Shown here: piece by piece, positions 1 through 11,900 of the stretch | Layout of the letters: each line of letters opens with the position of its first letter | How positions within the stretch are numbered: the first letter of the stretch is position 1 | Origin: Dysidea avara | Taxonomy: Eukaryota > Porifera > Demospongiae > Dictyoceratida > Dysideidae | Direction: 5' to 3' | Assembly: GCF_963678975.1 (NCBI RefSeq) | Contig: NC_089277.1 | Coordinates: forward strand, 21,235,440-21,299,439 | Length of the DNA stretch: 64,000 nucleotides | Notes under the pieces: generated by a model | Seen by the model: the letters and a program-made list of their open reading frames with translations, nothing else | Databases searched by the model: none | What the model was told of the DNA's origin: nothing | Made by a program: the position numbers and the translations under genes

Positions 1-960
1 TCTGTGGGTAGGAGTAACCAAAAAATGATCATTGCTACCAGCTTTGCAAAAAAATACCACTCTGAAAGTATAGTAACTGCATAGTCAAGTGAGTTTCTAG
101 GAATTCTGACTAAAATTTGAATAGGAATTTAACCAACACTAAATTAGGGATTAAATGTACATTTCCAGGTGTAGATAGCCTCCCTTAATTGTTTCCTTAT
201 GTTTTAAACCAGGCACATGTCCACAGCCAGCTTTCACTGGCAAACGCTCACCTGGTTTACTGAAAGTGTATATATGTGAGTGTGCGTGTACCTATCTAGC
301 TATGTTTGTCCTTATGCACCCACGTCAGCAAAATCGTTTAAAAATTAATGGTAAAAGCAGTATTTAATATGTTAGAAGTAAAACACAATGAAGTCTGTAT
401 TAAACTTCCGCACAGGTAACCTTTACTCTGAGGTGGTTTCTTTTCAGTGGTCTGAAATACGGGTGTGGTGACTCTCCTCAAATTACCTTCCCTTCAGGTT
501 TTAAGACATTTAACAACTGAAAAACAACAGTGCAGGCCTCGTAAACTACCAGGAATAGCCTATCGTATGTGAATAAAAATGAAGAGCAACTTTGAGGATT
601 TTCAAGAAAATTTGTGGAAAAAACATGATAGTCAAACTATAAACAGTTTATAATATACTTCTGTACATAATATGAAAAGCAGTTTATTTAACAAGTACTT
701 CCTTAACAGTGCACAGCAATGTAATTGAAGAAATACAAAAATTTCATGAATTATGAAAGCCAAAAATTACAATAAATTAATTATGTATTATTGCAGAACC
801 AAAAACCTATTGGTTAAAATAATAAAATAGTAATAATTCCAGATGAGTTATAGTTAGCTGCATGGCACCTGGTTTTTAGAAGTAGCACAACATCAACTTG
901 TTATAATTATCTATAATCCATAATCAATACTTAAAATTCTTAACTTTTCATTGTGCTCAT
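1..960. other. AT-rich intergenic sequence with repeat fragments
   Basis: No coding exon is visible. Bases 141-240 resemble one arm of the palindrome found intact at 4031-4172. Bases 391-571 match, in inverted orientation, a block at 43443-43625, so this is a dispersed repeat and not a unique gene. Confidence 0.5.
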
Positions 961-1480
961 TTTCTTGTATTTTTGTAATTATGACTGGTGTAAACCAACA
1001 CACACCACATCGAAAGAAAGAATGGCACCAAAGTTAATGTGTTCAACTGAATAAACCACCCTCCCAACTATCCATTACTGAAAAAATGGAGTCGCCCTTA
1101 TGCTATAATGTTTTCAGCTAGTTCAGCATGTTACACTGTGTTACCAATGAAGAGCATTATGAGAAGCACTTCTAATCAATTCAATCATTGCAGAAAATAT
1201 GGACAGATTTCACGTACTACCACAAATCAACACCTTTCACTGACACAAAGAAGGACAAAGGTATATAAGTCCATGGTGCATACATTATATGTACTGCTAT
1301 ATGCAAAAAGAAACCTGTTGGGCTGAAGTTATGTCTACACTCGTACCCTTAAGAAAAATCACACTTGTACCTACCATTATTGAGTTACGCTTGTCTGAAG
1401 GCATCAAGCTGGCAGTTAGTCAGTAAAAATTTGTGTTAATAAACCACTTTTATGTAACAACCTATCAGAGCAACTTTGAG
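960..1480 (-). repeat. Copy 1 of the modular foldback repeat family
   Basis: The block shares its order of segments with 46850-47470 and 44330-44880: a stretch describing a small open frame near TATGCCAAAAGGCACCTGTC-like sequence, then a TTACGCTTGTCTGAAGGCATCA-like segment and a short CAGT-rich run. It has no palindromic end of its own. The short open frames in it recur in other copies and are a property of the repeat, not a gene. Confidence 0.6.
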
Positions 1481-1489
1481 GACACTAAT

Positions 1490-2800
1490 TCTACCTAACC
1501 AATACTGCCAAGTACTGAAGATAATGTAAGGCTGGTTTATTTCTGTGAGAAAGTGCAAACCTTCATGATCCCTACTCTACAAGCTATACAGTACAGTAAT
1601 ACCATATCATACAGTACAGTAATACCATATCATACAGTGCAATGATACTGCATATTAGGGGCCACAAATGTGTAGGCATGGCCCATGAAAAATATCAACC
1701 AAAACCAGCTCTGATGACAATAAGGCAGTATTGGTTAGGTATAACTAAGCCCAAGCAAGCTTTCAGATCAACCTAAAATGCTTTCAACAAGTTGCTACAG
1801 ATTTTTTAATATTAAATAGAATATTCTGACTAAATGACTGATGTCTTCAGATAAGCATAACTCAACAACAGCTAAGGCTCAGGCTTGATTTCTTCACTGT
1901 TTGGCATCACTTCAGCCCGAGAGGTGCATTTTGGCATACCGCAGTACGTACATTGCATTCTTCATGGACTTACCAGTGTCCTCCTTTGTGTCTCATTTAT
2001 CTTAGTTGACAGCAATAGGTGTCAATTTGTGCTGGCTTCCCTTCGTAATGGAAATCATCCATATTTTCCATAGTAGCTATTTTGATTGCAGAGGTGCTTT
2101 TTGAACAATTCTTTATTCATAATGCTGTGAAACGGGTTGAACATATCTGACAATGAAGCATAATAGATACTTCACTTTTCAGACAACAATTGATAGCTGG
2201 GGCACGCTGCGCCATTTCTTTCTTGTGATGCAATATGCATGGGTTCACCAGTCATTATTTTACAAAAAAAAAGCTCAAACAAACAAAACAAAGTACACAA
2301 AAACTTGAGTAGGGACCATAGCACACCAATAAAAAGTACTGAGACAAGCTGGAGCAGTGCACAATATTAAATCACAGTAAAACAATAAGAGGTGTTATAT
2401 CCCTACTGTGCTCAAGATACCATAAGAAGAGCACAGTAGGGACAGCTATAATACTTCTTGTTGTTTTACTGTGATTTAATATCGTGCATCACTTCAACTT
2501 GTTTCATTACTTTTTATTGATGTACTATGGTCCCCACTCTAGTTGAAAATTGCAATTTTGTGATCATGGAGGTTTGTACTTTCTCACAGAAATAATATTG
2601 ACCAAAAACCAGCCTTACAATACTTTCATGATGCCTTGGCAGCAATGGTTAGGTAGTGACCCAATTAGAGCAGCCAGAAAGTTGGGTGTCAGAGTAGGTG
2701 CAACCAGTGAGGCCAGAGCCTTACCACTTTTGGCTGGAAACAAAAAAAAAATCAAACTTGATGAAGCCAAAACCGTAAGTATAGTGAACATGCAATAGAA
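1490..2800 (+). repeat. Copy 2 of the modular foldback repeat, palindrome type B
   Basis: Bases 1560-2290 are an inverted-orientation relative of 46850-47650. They are followed at 2306-2553 by a long palindrome whose outer arms read GAGTAGGGACCATAG and CTATGGTCCCCACTC. The same order (body, then type B palindrome) is seen near 44.0, 46.5 and 58.9 kb, so body and palindrome move as one unit. Confidence 0.7.
2306..2553. repeat. Type B palindrome (foldback)
   Basis: Two arms of about 110 nt pair around a centre near 2428. Internal landmarks such as AATATTAAATCACAGTAAAA and its complement occur in both arms. Close relatives lie at 44041-44248, 46527-46814 and 58899-59197. Confidence 0.85.
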
Positions 2801-2886
2801 GCAATTGACAGAAACAACACTTAACTAACCATAACTAACTTAATTTTCACACTCAAAACAGCTTTACAAGGGAGTGTCACATACTT

Positions 2887-3106
2887 AGGTACGTGCTGTA
2901 GGAAGATCTGCAACCATGGTCAAAGTCTTGACCGGCTGAAATCTCGCTTTGACCTGTGACTATAAGACCCTACTTAGCAGCGATATTTTGGAACTTTTCG
3001 ATTTTGGGTTGGAAATTTTTACTCTTCACCATTGACTTGGCACGATTTTGGTGACCTTGACCTTTGACTTTGGCTGCAGTTGCAGATCTACCTACAGTGA
3101 GCACCT
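2887..3106. mobile_element. 220-bp MITE with AGGTRCG-type terminal inverted repeats
   Basis: The left end AGGTACGTGCTGTAGGAAGA pairs with the right end, whose complement is AGGTGCTCACTGTAGGTAGA. Both are followed by ATCTGCAAC and a CAAAGTC motif. Partial relatives appear at about 60050-60160 and 61690-62100. No coding capacity. Confidence 0.6.
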
Positions 3107-3299
3107 GTGTGTTTCCCCCTTGCTTTATGTTGACTTCGATTTATCCGTGTTAGGTGCCTCTAAAATAAATACTGTTATAATTATTTAGCTTTTGTTTTGT
3201 TTATCCATGTGGCTATTTTGGAAATGTTCAATAAACTCAAATGGAGGTACTTTTTTGCAGTATCCAGTTATATCATTAAATACTTGCTAACAAACTAGC

Positions 3300-4200
3300 A
3301 CCTTTATACAATACTAGCTACAGCCCAAAATTTGCTTCCAAATAGCATTTCAAAATGTCCAATTGGGAAGGGTGAGGGACATTCCCCCAGACTGAGCCTT
3401 ACCACTTTCACTTTTACTCTGACACCCCTGCTGGAACAGCCAAAACGTTTCCAATAATATTTATGTTGCTACAGAACTTTGAACAAAATTTAACAGAATT
3501 TTCTACTGATTGATCAACCAACTGCTTGATGCCTTTAGGTAAGCATAACTCATTAATGGCTAGGTGTATGGGCTGAAGTTTTTCACCACTAGACGTTTCT
3601 TCAGCCCAACAGGTGCCTTTTGACATACTGTAGTACGTATAATGTACACAGTTACTTTTTCCTCCTTTGTGTCCCATTCCTTCTCACTGACAGCACAATT
3701 AGGTGTCAAGTCGCTGTAGCTAGCACATGGTGGCTTTCCTAAAGTATGTTTGTAGTGAAAAGTGTCTGTAGTGACTGGATTGATTGCATAGATACTTCTC
3801 ATAATGTTGTGTAACAGGTGGAACATAACTGAAAATGAAGTGCAATAATGAATGGCTACTTCAATGTTTGAGTAATTGATAGTTAGGATACTCGTCTAGA
3901 CTAACACATTAAGTATGGCCCCATTCTTTCTTTGATACAATGTGTGCTGGTTCACCAGTCATAATCATGATACAAAGTAAACAAACAAGTAAAAGGAAAA
4001 TATAGGAGATAAGGAATAATAGCCATAAAGGTAGTGAAACAAGTAACAACAGAGGTCACCTACACCTGCAGATATGCATACTAATTCAGTCATGGGTATA
4101 GTACTGCAGAAAGGATTAAATGTCCACTAGCATATCTGCAGATGTAGAAGACCTCCCTTGTTTCACAACTTTTTATGCCCGACTACTGTAAACTTGCAGC
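3300..4200 (+). repeat. Copy 3 of the modular foldback repeat, palindrome type A
   Basis: Bases 3400-3970 carry the shared body in the same orientation as copy 2. Bases 4031-4172 form a different palindrome, with arms reading GTAGTGAAACAAG and CTTGTTTCAC and an internal CCTACACCTGCAGATAT. This is the type A end also found at 35.6 and 45.9 kb. Confidence 0.65.
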
Positions 4201-5480
4201 TTGAACACCACAAGTTGTGCTTTAACACTTCTTGAAAAAAAATTGCTTTATAATTAGGAACAGAGTATTAACTGACCCCATGGTCATTATTGTGTGTAAC
4301 GTCTTGAGAATATGACTACAATGTACTAGGCAAATGATATACAATATACATGAAGCAAAATAGCAAGAATAAAATACGTATAATAAAATCTCATGCACTC
4401 ATTGATGTTTCCTTCACAGATTGGTGGCCATCCATCTTTGTGTATGTGTATTATTAGTACATTCACGTTGAGCTGAATCCTGAAAAAACAGCTAAAAATT
4501 GAAAGTGCATTTTTTCTCAACAGAGTTAACATTTCAGCCAACCGGATGATTATTGGTAACAGCAAAGGTGTCAACAACAGATACGTACGGTTTGGCTCCA
4601 TTGCGAGTTCAAGAAAGGGTTGTAATGGGCACTGTACTTTTATGGCTTCCCCATAGAAAATGTTTTGTGAAAATTTTGATTGGCCGTAAATATTATGTAA
4701 AACATTTGAACAAAAAGATTTTGAACTATTTTTAGCGGGTCAAGCAGTACTACAAGTGAGCCAAATTTCAAGATCGTGTGTAATTGCATCCATTAGTTAT
4801 TAAATGTTTTTGAGGATTCAGCTCAACGTGAGTTGTTAAAACCAACCAAACTTTTATGGTTCAGTTATCCGTTGAACAAAGATAAGCACATCTCTACCCT
4901 GCTTTCTACATTCACTTGAACCACCATCACTTAAAGCAGGTAATAATTTACCAGACCACCACCACAAGTATCCCTAGGCTATGTTGTGCCCCACAGAGAA
5001 ATCCATATGCACTCTCCTCAAGCATGTACACATTTTGACAGATGAATCTTGAGATTTGCTTGCTCTGAAGTGTGCAATTTCCAGCCTAGGGGCCCACATC
5101 TACAAGTGTTTACCCCCGCAGAAATTTAACCATGTATTTGCTTATAGGAAAAGCTAGTAAAGTACATGTTTGCTTATGATTCGTATCATAACAAAAAGCA
5201 AGGAAAAGAACTAAGCTCTTCTGAAAACTAATCAGGGCTGCATGTTCAAACTTAATTATATTTGCAGGACTGTTTTATTAAATGTGGGAATTTGAAAAAC
5301 TAGAACAGTCAACATCTATAAAGTTCTGTTACACAGTGATAAAATTACCACTGTGCTAGTTGAACTCTTCTTTCCATGTGTTTTCATCACAGCTATCTTA
5401 CCCAATTGTGCCAAACATCATAGTTGAAATCTATACTTTTGATTACCTGATCAATAAAAATTGCTATTCTGTGTTCTTTA
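4200..5480. other. Intergenic sequence, no gene recognised
   Basis: All open frames are under 100 codons and show no family signature. Bases 4470-4490 and 4815-4830 both contain a TCAGCTCAACGTGAG-like string in opposite orientation, suggesting a further degenerate inverted repeat. Confidence 0.4.
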
Positions 5481-5494
5481 AATCCTAATCTTAA

Positions 5495-5812
5495 CAGACA
5501 TGCCAACTCTCACGCATTAGGCGTGAGTCTCACTCTTTGGCTAGTAATCTCACGCTCTCACGCCTAACCCTCTGTTTCTCACTCTTTCAGCTTAGTTCTC
5601 ACGCATTTCTCACGCCTGATCTGCTTCGTAATTAGCCCTGTGCTTAAAATTGGGCAGACCTGTGCTTATTTTTGTACTTAGAACATGCGACGACCTTTTT
5701 TTTTTTTTTTTTTGGTCTTCACTACCAAAAATCCTGGAGCTGCACTTGAATCTGGTCCACATTGCTGGTAGTGTTTGAGGTCTCACTCCTAAAATTGTTC
5801 AGAGGTTGGCAT
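5495..5812. repeat. CTCACGC-rich short repeat cluster
   Basis: TCTCACGC/TCTCACTC recurs about ten times between 5510 and 5615. The cluster is bracketed by ATGCCAACTCTCAC at 5500 and GAGGTTGGCATCTCT near 5800, an imperfect inverted pair, with a T-run near 5698-5714. It looks like a small non-autonomous element of unknown class. Confidence 0.45.
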
Positions 5813-5824
5813 CTCTGAATCTAG

Positions 5825-6596
5825 TACCGTATAGCGGGAAAGTTTGGCGGGGATAAAGTTTGGCGAATTTGGCGAATGACCAGCTATTCGCCAAACTAAA
5901 CCATCCAAACTTTCCCACTTGTCCACTTTTAATATCGGCACGCGTGAATTGGAATAAACACGCGTCTTGGGAATCTTGAAGTACGACTAAGTTGTAAAGA
6001 ACTAGGGCAAACCGAGCAGTCAACTACATCAAGCCGAATCTAACCTACTGGATCATTATTATTCAAGTCTACCAGTTGGGCACTGGAGGGTTTGCACAGA
6101 AGGCAGGCAGCCTATACGACTGAGATGCTTCAGATCCCAATGGACCATTATATAAGGTGATAGCTACTGTCGCCCACCGGCCATTGCTGTAGTAAATGAA
6201 AAGCTCGATGAAAAGGTCAGCGCTGCAAGCGTCTGCCGTATTTCTCCATGGAGGGATTTCACTACAGCTACTGCTAGCGGGTCATGTTCATTTCCATACA
6301 GTTTCCAGCTCTCTCAGTGCCCAACTCTTTACCAAGATTGATCACCTTGTATAATATGGAATCCACGGATCACATCGTCTGTACAACAAAGCAATGTATG
6401 CTAATCCTCACGGCGTGCTAGTCCAAGCAGTGGCGTCACCATGACGAAGAATGCTGGTATGCGGATCAAGAATAATAAAACTAATTAGTGAAGCGGCGCC
6501 GATTCTCATCAATTCGCCAAACTTTTTTTCGCCATTTACTTTTGATGGAGAGATTCGCCAAACTTTATTCCCGCCAAACATTCCCGCTATACGGTA
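5825..6596. mobile_element. 772-bp non-autonomous element with TACCGTA terminal inverted repeats
   Basis: The left end TACCGTATAGCGGGAAAGTT and right end (complement TACCGTATAGCGGGAATGTT) are near-perfect inverted repeats of about 25 nt. Subterminal TTGGCGAAT motifs repeat on both sides. The inner 6060-6400 is more GC-rich and has no transposase. The 189-bp element at 55981-56169 shares the TACCGTA ends. Confidence 0.75.
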
Positions 6597-6841
6597 TGCC
6601 AAACTATCTATGTGTAATCTTTGGCTGCTAAGTTTCATGGTAATGGTGAATGTAAACATGCAATACGAAAAGCTTTTTTTCACTGCTACAATTTGATTTT
6701 AAGATTGCAATGCTTCATCTGATTGCATCATATGTTTAAAGCATCTTTAAACTATTGCATTTGATATATACATACTTGTGGAGATACTGTACCTGTCCAG
6801 CCAGGCTCTGGTAGCAAGGCGATTACACATTATTTTACGTA

Positions 6842-7043
6842 CAGTGGAACCTCTCTTAACAAACTCCCTGAACTAAGGACACAGTGACAGTAGAAAACGC
6901 CTCCATGATAAGGACAAAATTTTTGGTTCTAACAGGTTTGGTTAATACATTTTTTACCTATGAAAGAGGAAAATCTCTATTGTAGCTAAAAATGGCCAAA
7001 TTTATTCTGGGTCCCAAATGTCTGCAATAGAGAGGTTCCACTG
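6842..7043. mobile_element. Pogo/Tigger-type MITE
   Basis: Terminal inverted repeats CAGTGGAACCTCTCT / AGAGAGGTTCCACTG are flanked on both sides by TA, the duplication expected of Tc1/mariner-pogo transposases. At about 202 bp with no open frame it is non-autonomous. Family-level call from ends and TSD only. Confidence 0.8.
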
Positions 7044-7049
7044 TATAGA

Positions 7050-7683
7050 TAAACAGTAATATTACTCTCACAAGCTTTATTCAATGTAGACAAGTAATTT
7101 TTTCCATTCATACTACAGTTTACAGTGTATACAGCTTTTATGATCCACAAACTGTATAAGGTCTTGGATTAATGTTAAAACCCTGCATAATGTTCTCTTG
7201 CATGAAATAGAGCAAAACTTAGCACTTATATGGCTTACCAATTTTTAAAATTCTTTAGTTACATAACTATAAATGCTTTTATGGAAAAGCCATTTTAGAA
7301 TAAGATTGATCCTATCAAAACATTAAAGTTAAGGTTGTACTACATATGTGGAGAAAGTTTGGGGCTTTTGTCACTTGTATCCACATTAGTTTTAAATTTG
7401 ACTTTAAGCAACCTAACTAACACCTGGAACTTGTGTTTACCTCAGATGGGATAATATTCTACTTGTGGAGGTGTTTAATCCAACAACCATTGGGTTCTGC
7501 ATATTTCAGTTTTAGCGACTTTACAGTAATTTTGCTTTGTTTGGTTGCCATATCAGAGAACCCTAAATATTTATGTATACCTTGTACTATTGTTTATTAT
7601 AGTACATCGTTTGTCTCCATAATTGTACACATTCACAAATCTGATTCTCTTGTCAGTAAGGAATCAAGTATGTTAGTGATAAT
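7050..7683. other. Intergenic sequence, no gene recognised
   Basis: A 102-codon open frame at 7433-7741 runs into the MITE at 7684 and has no recognisable family or splice context. I see nothing else to annotate here. Confidence 0.4.
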
Positions 7684-7937
7684 ACACTGTAAAAATTTAG
7701 TAGTGAATTGCTCTGCCACAATACTCACTACTTTTAAGTAGTGACATTCACTACTTTTTGTAGTGAACGTCACTACTTTTTGCAGTGAACATCACTACTT
7801 GGTGGTCAATGTAGTGACGTTCACTACAAAATTAGTAGTGAACGTCACTACACAAAAATAGTGAGTATTGTGGCAGACATTAGTAGTGACGTTCACTACA
7901 TTTAGTAGTGACGTTCACTAGCTTGTTTTTACTGTGT
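7684..7937. mobile_element. 254-bp MITE built from GTAGTGACGTTCACTAC palindromes
   Basis: Outer inverted ends ACACTGTAAAAA / TTTTTACTGTGT enclose an inner perfect inverted pair, TCTGCCACAATACTCACTA (7712-7730) and its complement (7859-7877). Between and beyond them the unit GTAGTGAACGTCACTAC, itself a near-palindrome, repeats six or more times in both orientations. No coding sequence. Confidence 0.7.
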
Positions 7938-7939
7938 AC

Positions 7940-8850
7940 CTGTATGCATGTAGACAGACTACTATTATGTAGAGTATGTGATAGCTAAGGAGGCTAAGAT
8001 ACACTACAATGTTAACAGTAAACTGTAAGCATGATTGCACAATATCTTAGAAATCTGTGTGATACAAAAAACTCCATCATATGGATAGTACATCAGAATA
8101 ATACAAGTTAATCACTGGAACTATTTATATCACTGATCACATTCTTTAACTGCTGGGTATAATGTTGTGCTTCATGTACTGCAACGTAGATAAATATAAT
8201 AAATACACTTTTACCTGCAAATATTATATATGCACACTAATCTAAACAGCTCTGTTCTCAAGATGACAAAAGTCTGTTCAGAACCAGTATATGTTGATCT
8301 AGATTAGTGAACCTATTGATTATCATTATACAGAACACAGTTCAAATAATTTATTCTAATAGAACATATACTGGTTCCCAAAACACCCTAATAGAACAGT
8401 CATTTCTACTGTTCAGATTACTGAGGTTTGGATTAATGAGGATCCACTGTACATGAAGTAAGTACAGTATCCATAGTATAGAGAAAGCCAATTGCAAATT
8501 GCTCACAAAGTATACACAAAAAATAGATATTGACAACAGCCCAAGACAAGCCGAGGACAATTTTAATAACTAGGACTGGTGTAATATGACAGTATATATC
8601 CCACAAGGATCAATAAATGGTGTTTGTTTTGATAAATTTTGTCAGAGCTGCTGAGAGAATTTGAGGCAAATTAAGATTTTGGGCCCCAACAACTGATATA
8701 CATGTATGTGGGAACACTAGCCGCACACACTACCATATGAAGCAGGGGGTCTATAGGACATGCCTAACCTAGGAAACTTCAGAAGATTAGACTGCAAATA
8801 GTAAACCAAATTATGGTGCCTGATGTAATTACCATTGTAATAACCATGCA
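7940..8850. other. Region 3' of the Death/ankyrin gene
   Basis: No exon recognised. Two copies of the dispersed CTAATAGAACA motif lie at 8363 and 8391. Bases 8400-8455 end in GGATCCACTGTA, resembling a single pogo-type MITE end. Confidence 0.35.
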
Positions 8851-8852
8851 TA

Positions 8853-8933
8853 TTAGCTCACTTCTTTTTCTAAATCATGTCTTAAACTGACAAGTGATGT
8901 AACAGTATCAGAATCATTGCGGGTATGCTTTGC
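8853..8933 (-). CDS. C-terminal exon of the Death/ankyrin gene
   Basis: After an ATTGCAG acceptor the frame reads 26 residues, [15 protein letters not shown] onward, then TAA at 8855-8853. It joins in phase 0 to the preceding ankyrin exon, which ends in phase 0. It has no domain. A GTGAGC inside it could instead be a donor, in which case the true end lies further down. Confidence 0.5.
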   Translation of the reverse strand, partial: AKHTRNDSDTVTSLVSLRHDLEKEVS

Positions 8934-11900
8934 CTGCAATGACAATTCACAATAACTCATTAGCTTTAAAAAGAAAACACATACTACTCACAGAAGTATG
9001 GGCATTAATATCTGCTCCTGATTTGAGAAGTAATTCCACTATTTCAACATGGCTATTTTGAGCAGCAATGTGCAAGGCAGTGAACTTTTGCTAAAACAGT
9101 GGCATAGAAGGTAATACATGTAATGTGCAGATCATTGTACTGCACTTCATTATACACCAGCTCACCTCTTCAACTGCACTAATGTCTGCCCNNNNNNNNN
9201 NNNNNNNNNNNNNNNNNNNNNNNNNNNNNNNNNNNNNNNNNNNNNNNNNNNNNNNNNNNNNNNNNNNNNNNNNNNNNNNNNNNNNNNNNNNNNNNNNNNN
9301 NNNNNNNNNNNNNNNNNNNNNNNNNNNNNNNNNNNNNNNNNNNNNNNNNNNNNNNNNNNNNNNNNNNNNNNNNNNNNNNNNNNNNNNNNNNACCATTTCG
9401 AGCAGCCAAGTGTAAAGGAGTCCATTTTTTCTACAAGATACCATTACGTGTGGTAGTATTTAGATGTATGGAGCATATGATTTCTTATTTATTTCTTATC
9501 TATTTTTTTGACACTGAGCAGTCAGCTGCTAGTATAGATGCTCAGGAAAAAAAATCACACACACACATATTGACCATTGAAGTGAAGCCATCAGATTTAT
9601 CAAACGGTCTTTGTAACAACTAGTGTAATCATTCAAGATGTATTTAGTGGCACGACGTTGAATTTTTTTAAGGTTTAAAATGTCTTTCATTAAGTGAGGA
9701 TGTAAACTTGCGTAAAGTAGAGTAACTGTGATCTTAACAAAGAAACATACAGTCTAACCAATGTGGAAGATGGATGGGTGGGGGCAAAAGTACGGCGAAT
9801 TAGTCCAAGCATTTTGTATTAATTTAGATTTTGTATTTTAGTACAAAAGTTTGATAGTAAGAGTGACTGACTGCAGACACACCATTCCCTGATTTAATTA
9901 AGAATACATAAATTCATAATTGTATCATAGCTGACACCATTTTGTTAATATTACTATTAAGGATCAAACATATATGCTCAATCTATTACCTGCTACATTT
10001 TGTATGCATAGTTTGTTGAATAACTATTAGTTTACTGCTGAGTAGGATCAGAGGCAGTGTCTAGGAGGGGCTGGGGGTCTAGCTTGGTGATACCTTGGCC
10101 TAGTTGTAAGTCGAAGACAAAAAAAGGTCACTATCTGCTGGCAATAGTTGCCCTCCACCAATTAGACTATATCTCCTATAACTATATATGTGGCTTGCTA
10201 CACTGCTCCTCTAAAAATACTGTGACTGCTCTATTACAGTATCTCGATCTTAACTGCTCTATTAGAGTACATCGAATTACAGCTACAGATGATTTTAGGG
10301 GGCTAAGCCCCCCATCCTTTTTTTCACAGGGGCTGCAGCCCCCCTTGCTCCCCTTCTCCGCTACTCCTGAATAGGACTGGGTGGTATTGGGCGTTTAGTG
10401 CTCAATATACAGGGGCGGATCTAGGATTTATAAAAGGGGGGGCTAACTCAAGGTACTGATCTCTTGGGTAGAGGTGCAAAGCACACTTCCCAGCATGCAA
10501 AGCATGCTGGAACTAGGGGGGTCTGGGGGCATGGCCCCCCCAGGAAAATTTTGAAAAATAGATACTAAAATACTGCAATCTGGAGACATTTCCACATAAA
10601 ATTCATACTATTTTCTGCCTGTAGATATTTTATATACTGCCTTTAGATTATAGGTATGGCTCTCTGAAGCATTTTGTTAATGGAAAAGTTTGGGTAGGTA
10701 CAGACAACCAAGTACATGATGCACCCCTCTTACAATTGCACAACACTGAATAGGTGCATGTTAAAATAATAATGTTGAAAGTGGAAAATTTTGAAATTTG
10801 AACAATACAAGATTGAATTTGAGAGCATTTTCAATGGAAATTGTGTACCTGAATCAAGTATTGCCATACATATTAACTACACCCTTTAAACAGACCAATG
10901 CACTTCATTGTATGTATAGATGCAGGCAGATTTGGAAAAATTCCATAATGGAACCAACTATATGCTTCCAGTGAATGTTCTATTAGAGTAGTTAGGTGAC
11001 TGCTCTATTAGAGTATCTCGATCTTGTACGCCTCCAATGCTGATCCGGGTCCTTGTTGCATAAACTTTAGCCACTGATAATACCTTGGAAAGATGTTTAT
11101 AAGGTGGTTTTATGAGTATCTGTATTATTAGTGATCATATAATTATGCTAAGACAAAATTTCATTATAATACTCAGCATATTGATCAAGTAAAGCCTAAA
11201 AGTGAAAGGGGGGGCTTCAGCCCCCTAACCCCCCCCCCCCCCCCCCCCTGAATCCGCCCCTGAATATAGCTATAATGTATATCAAGACACACGGTAGTGT
11301 GTCGTGCGGCCCAAGAAGTCGGCGCGCCACACCGTGAGTATATTAACAGGAAGAAATAAAACGCAATTTTCACACCTATGTAGCTCTGTGATCCCTCTTC
11401 CGATTGGAGCCAAATTTTCTACAGACGTGCCGCCCAGTTAGGGGAGTCTACATACCAAATTTGAAGAAAATCTCTCCGGCCAATTCTGAGATACGAGCGA
11501 ACAAAATTTCGTTTTAATTTCTTGGTTTTTTTCTTCTTCATCTTCATTTCGCACACTTCGCAAAATTCGCTATAAAACACGAATGCGTCTCGGATTGGAC
11601 TGAAATTTGGCACACTTAAAGGGCTCATTTAGGCGGATCTCCGTACCAACTTTGGTAGGAATCCGATGAGCATTCACGGAGTTATGACCGATTATTTGCG
11701 TAAAATATGGTTGAAGGTCTGTCACGCCTACAGGGTAAACCCCTTGGAGGAATCAGTTGAAAATTGAAATGTAGATGGAGCAACCATTGTAGGAGTGCCT
11801 TTTTGTAGTTTGAAAGGAATCGGGATAAAGACCATGGAGATATGACACAAACCCCAACCTGTGTCAAAATTACGCGATCGATTTTTATGAATAAAAAACT

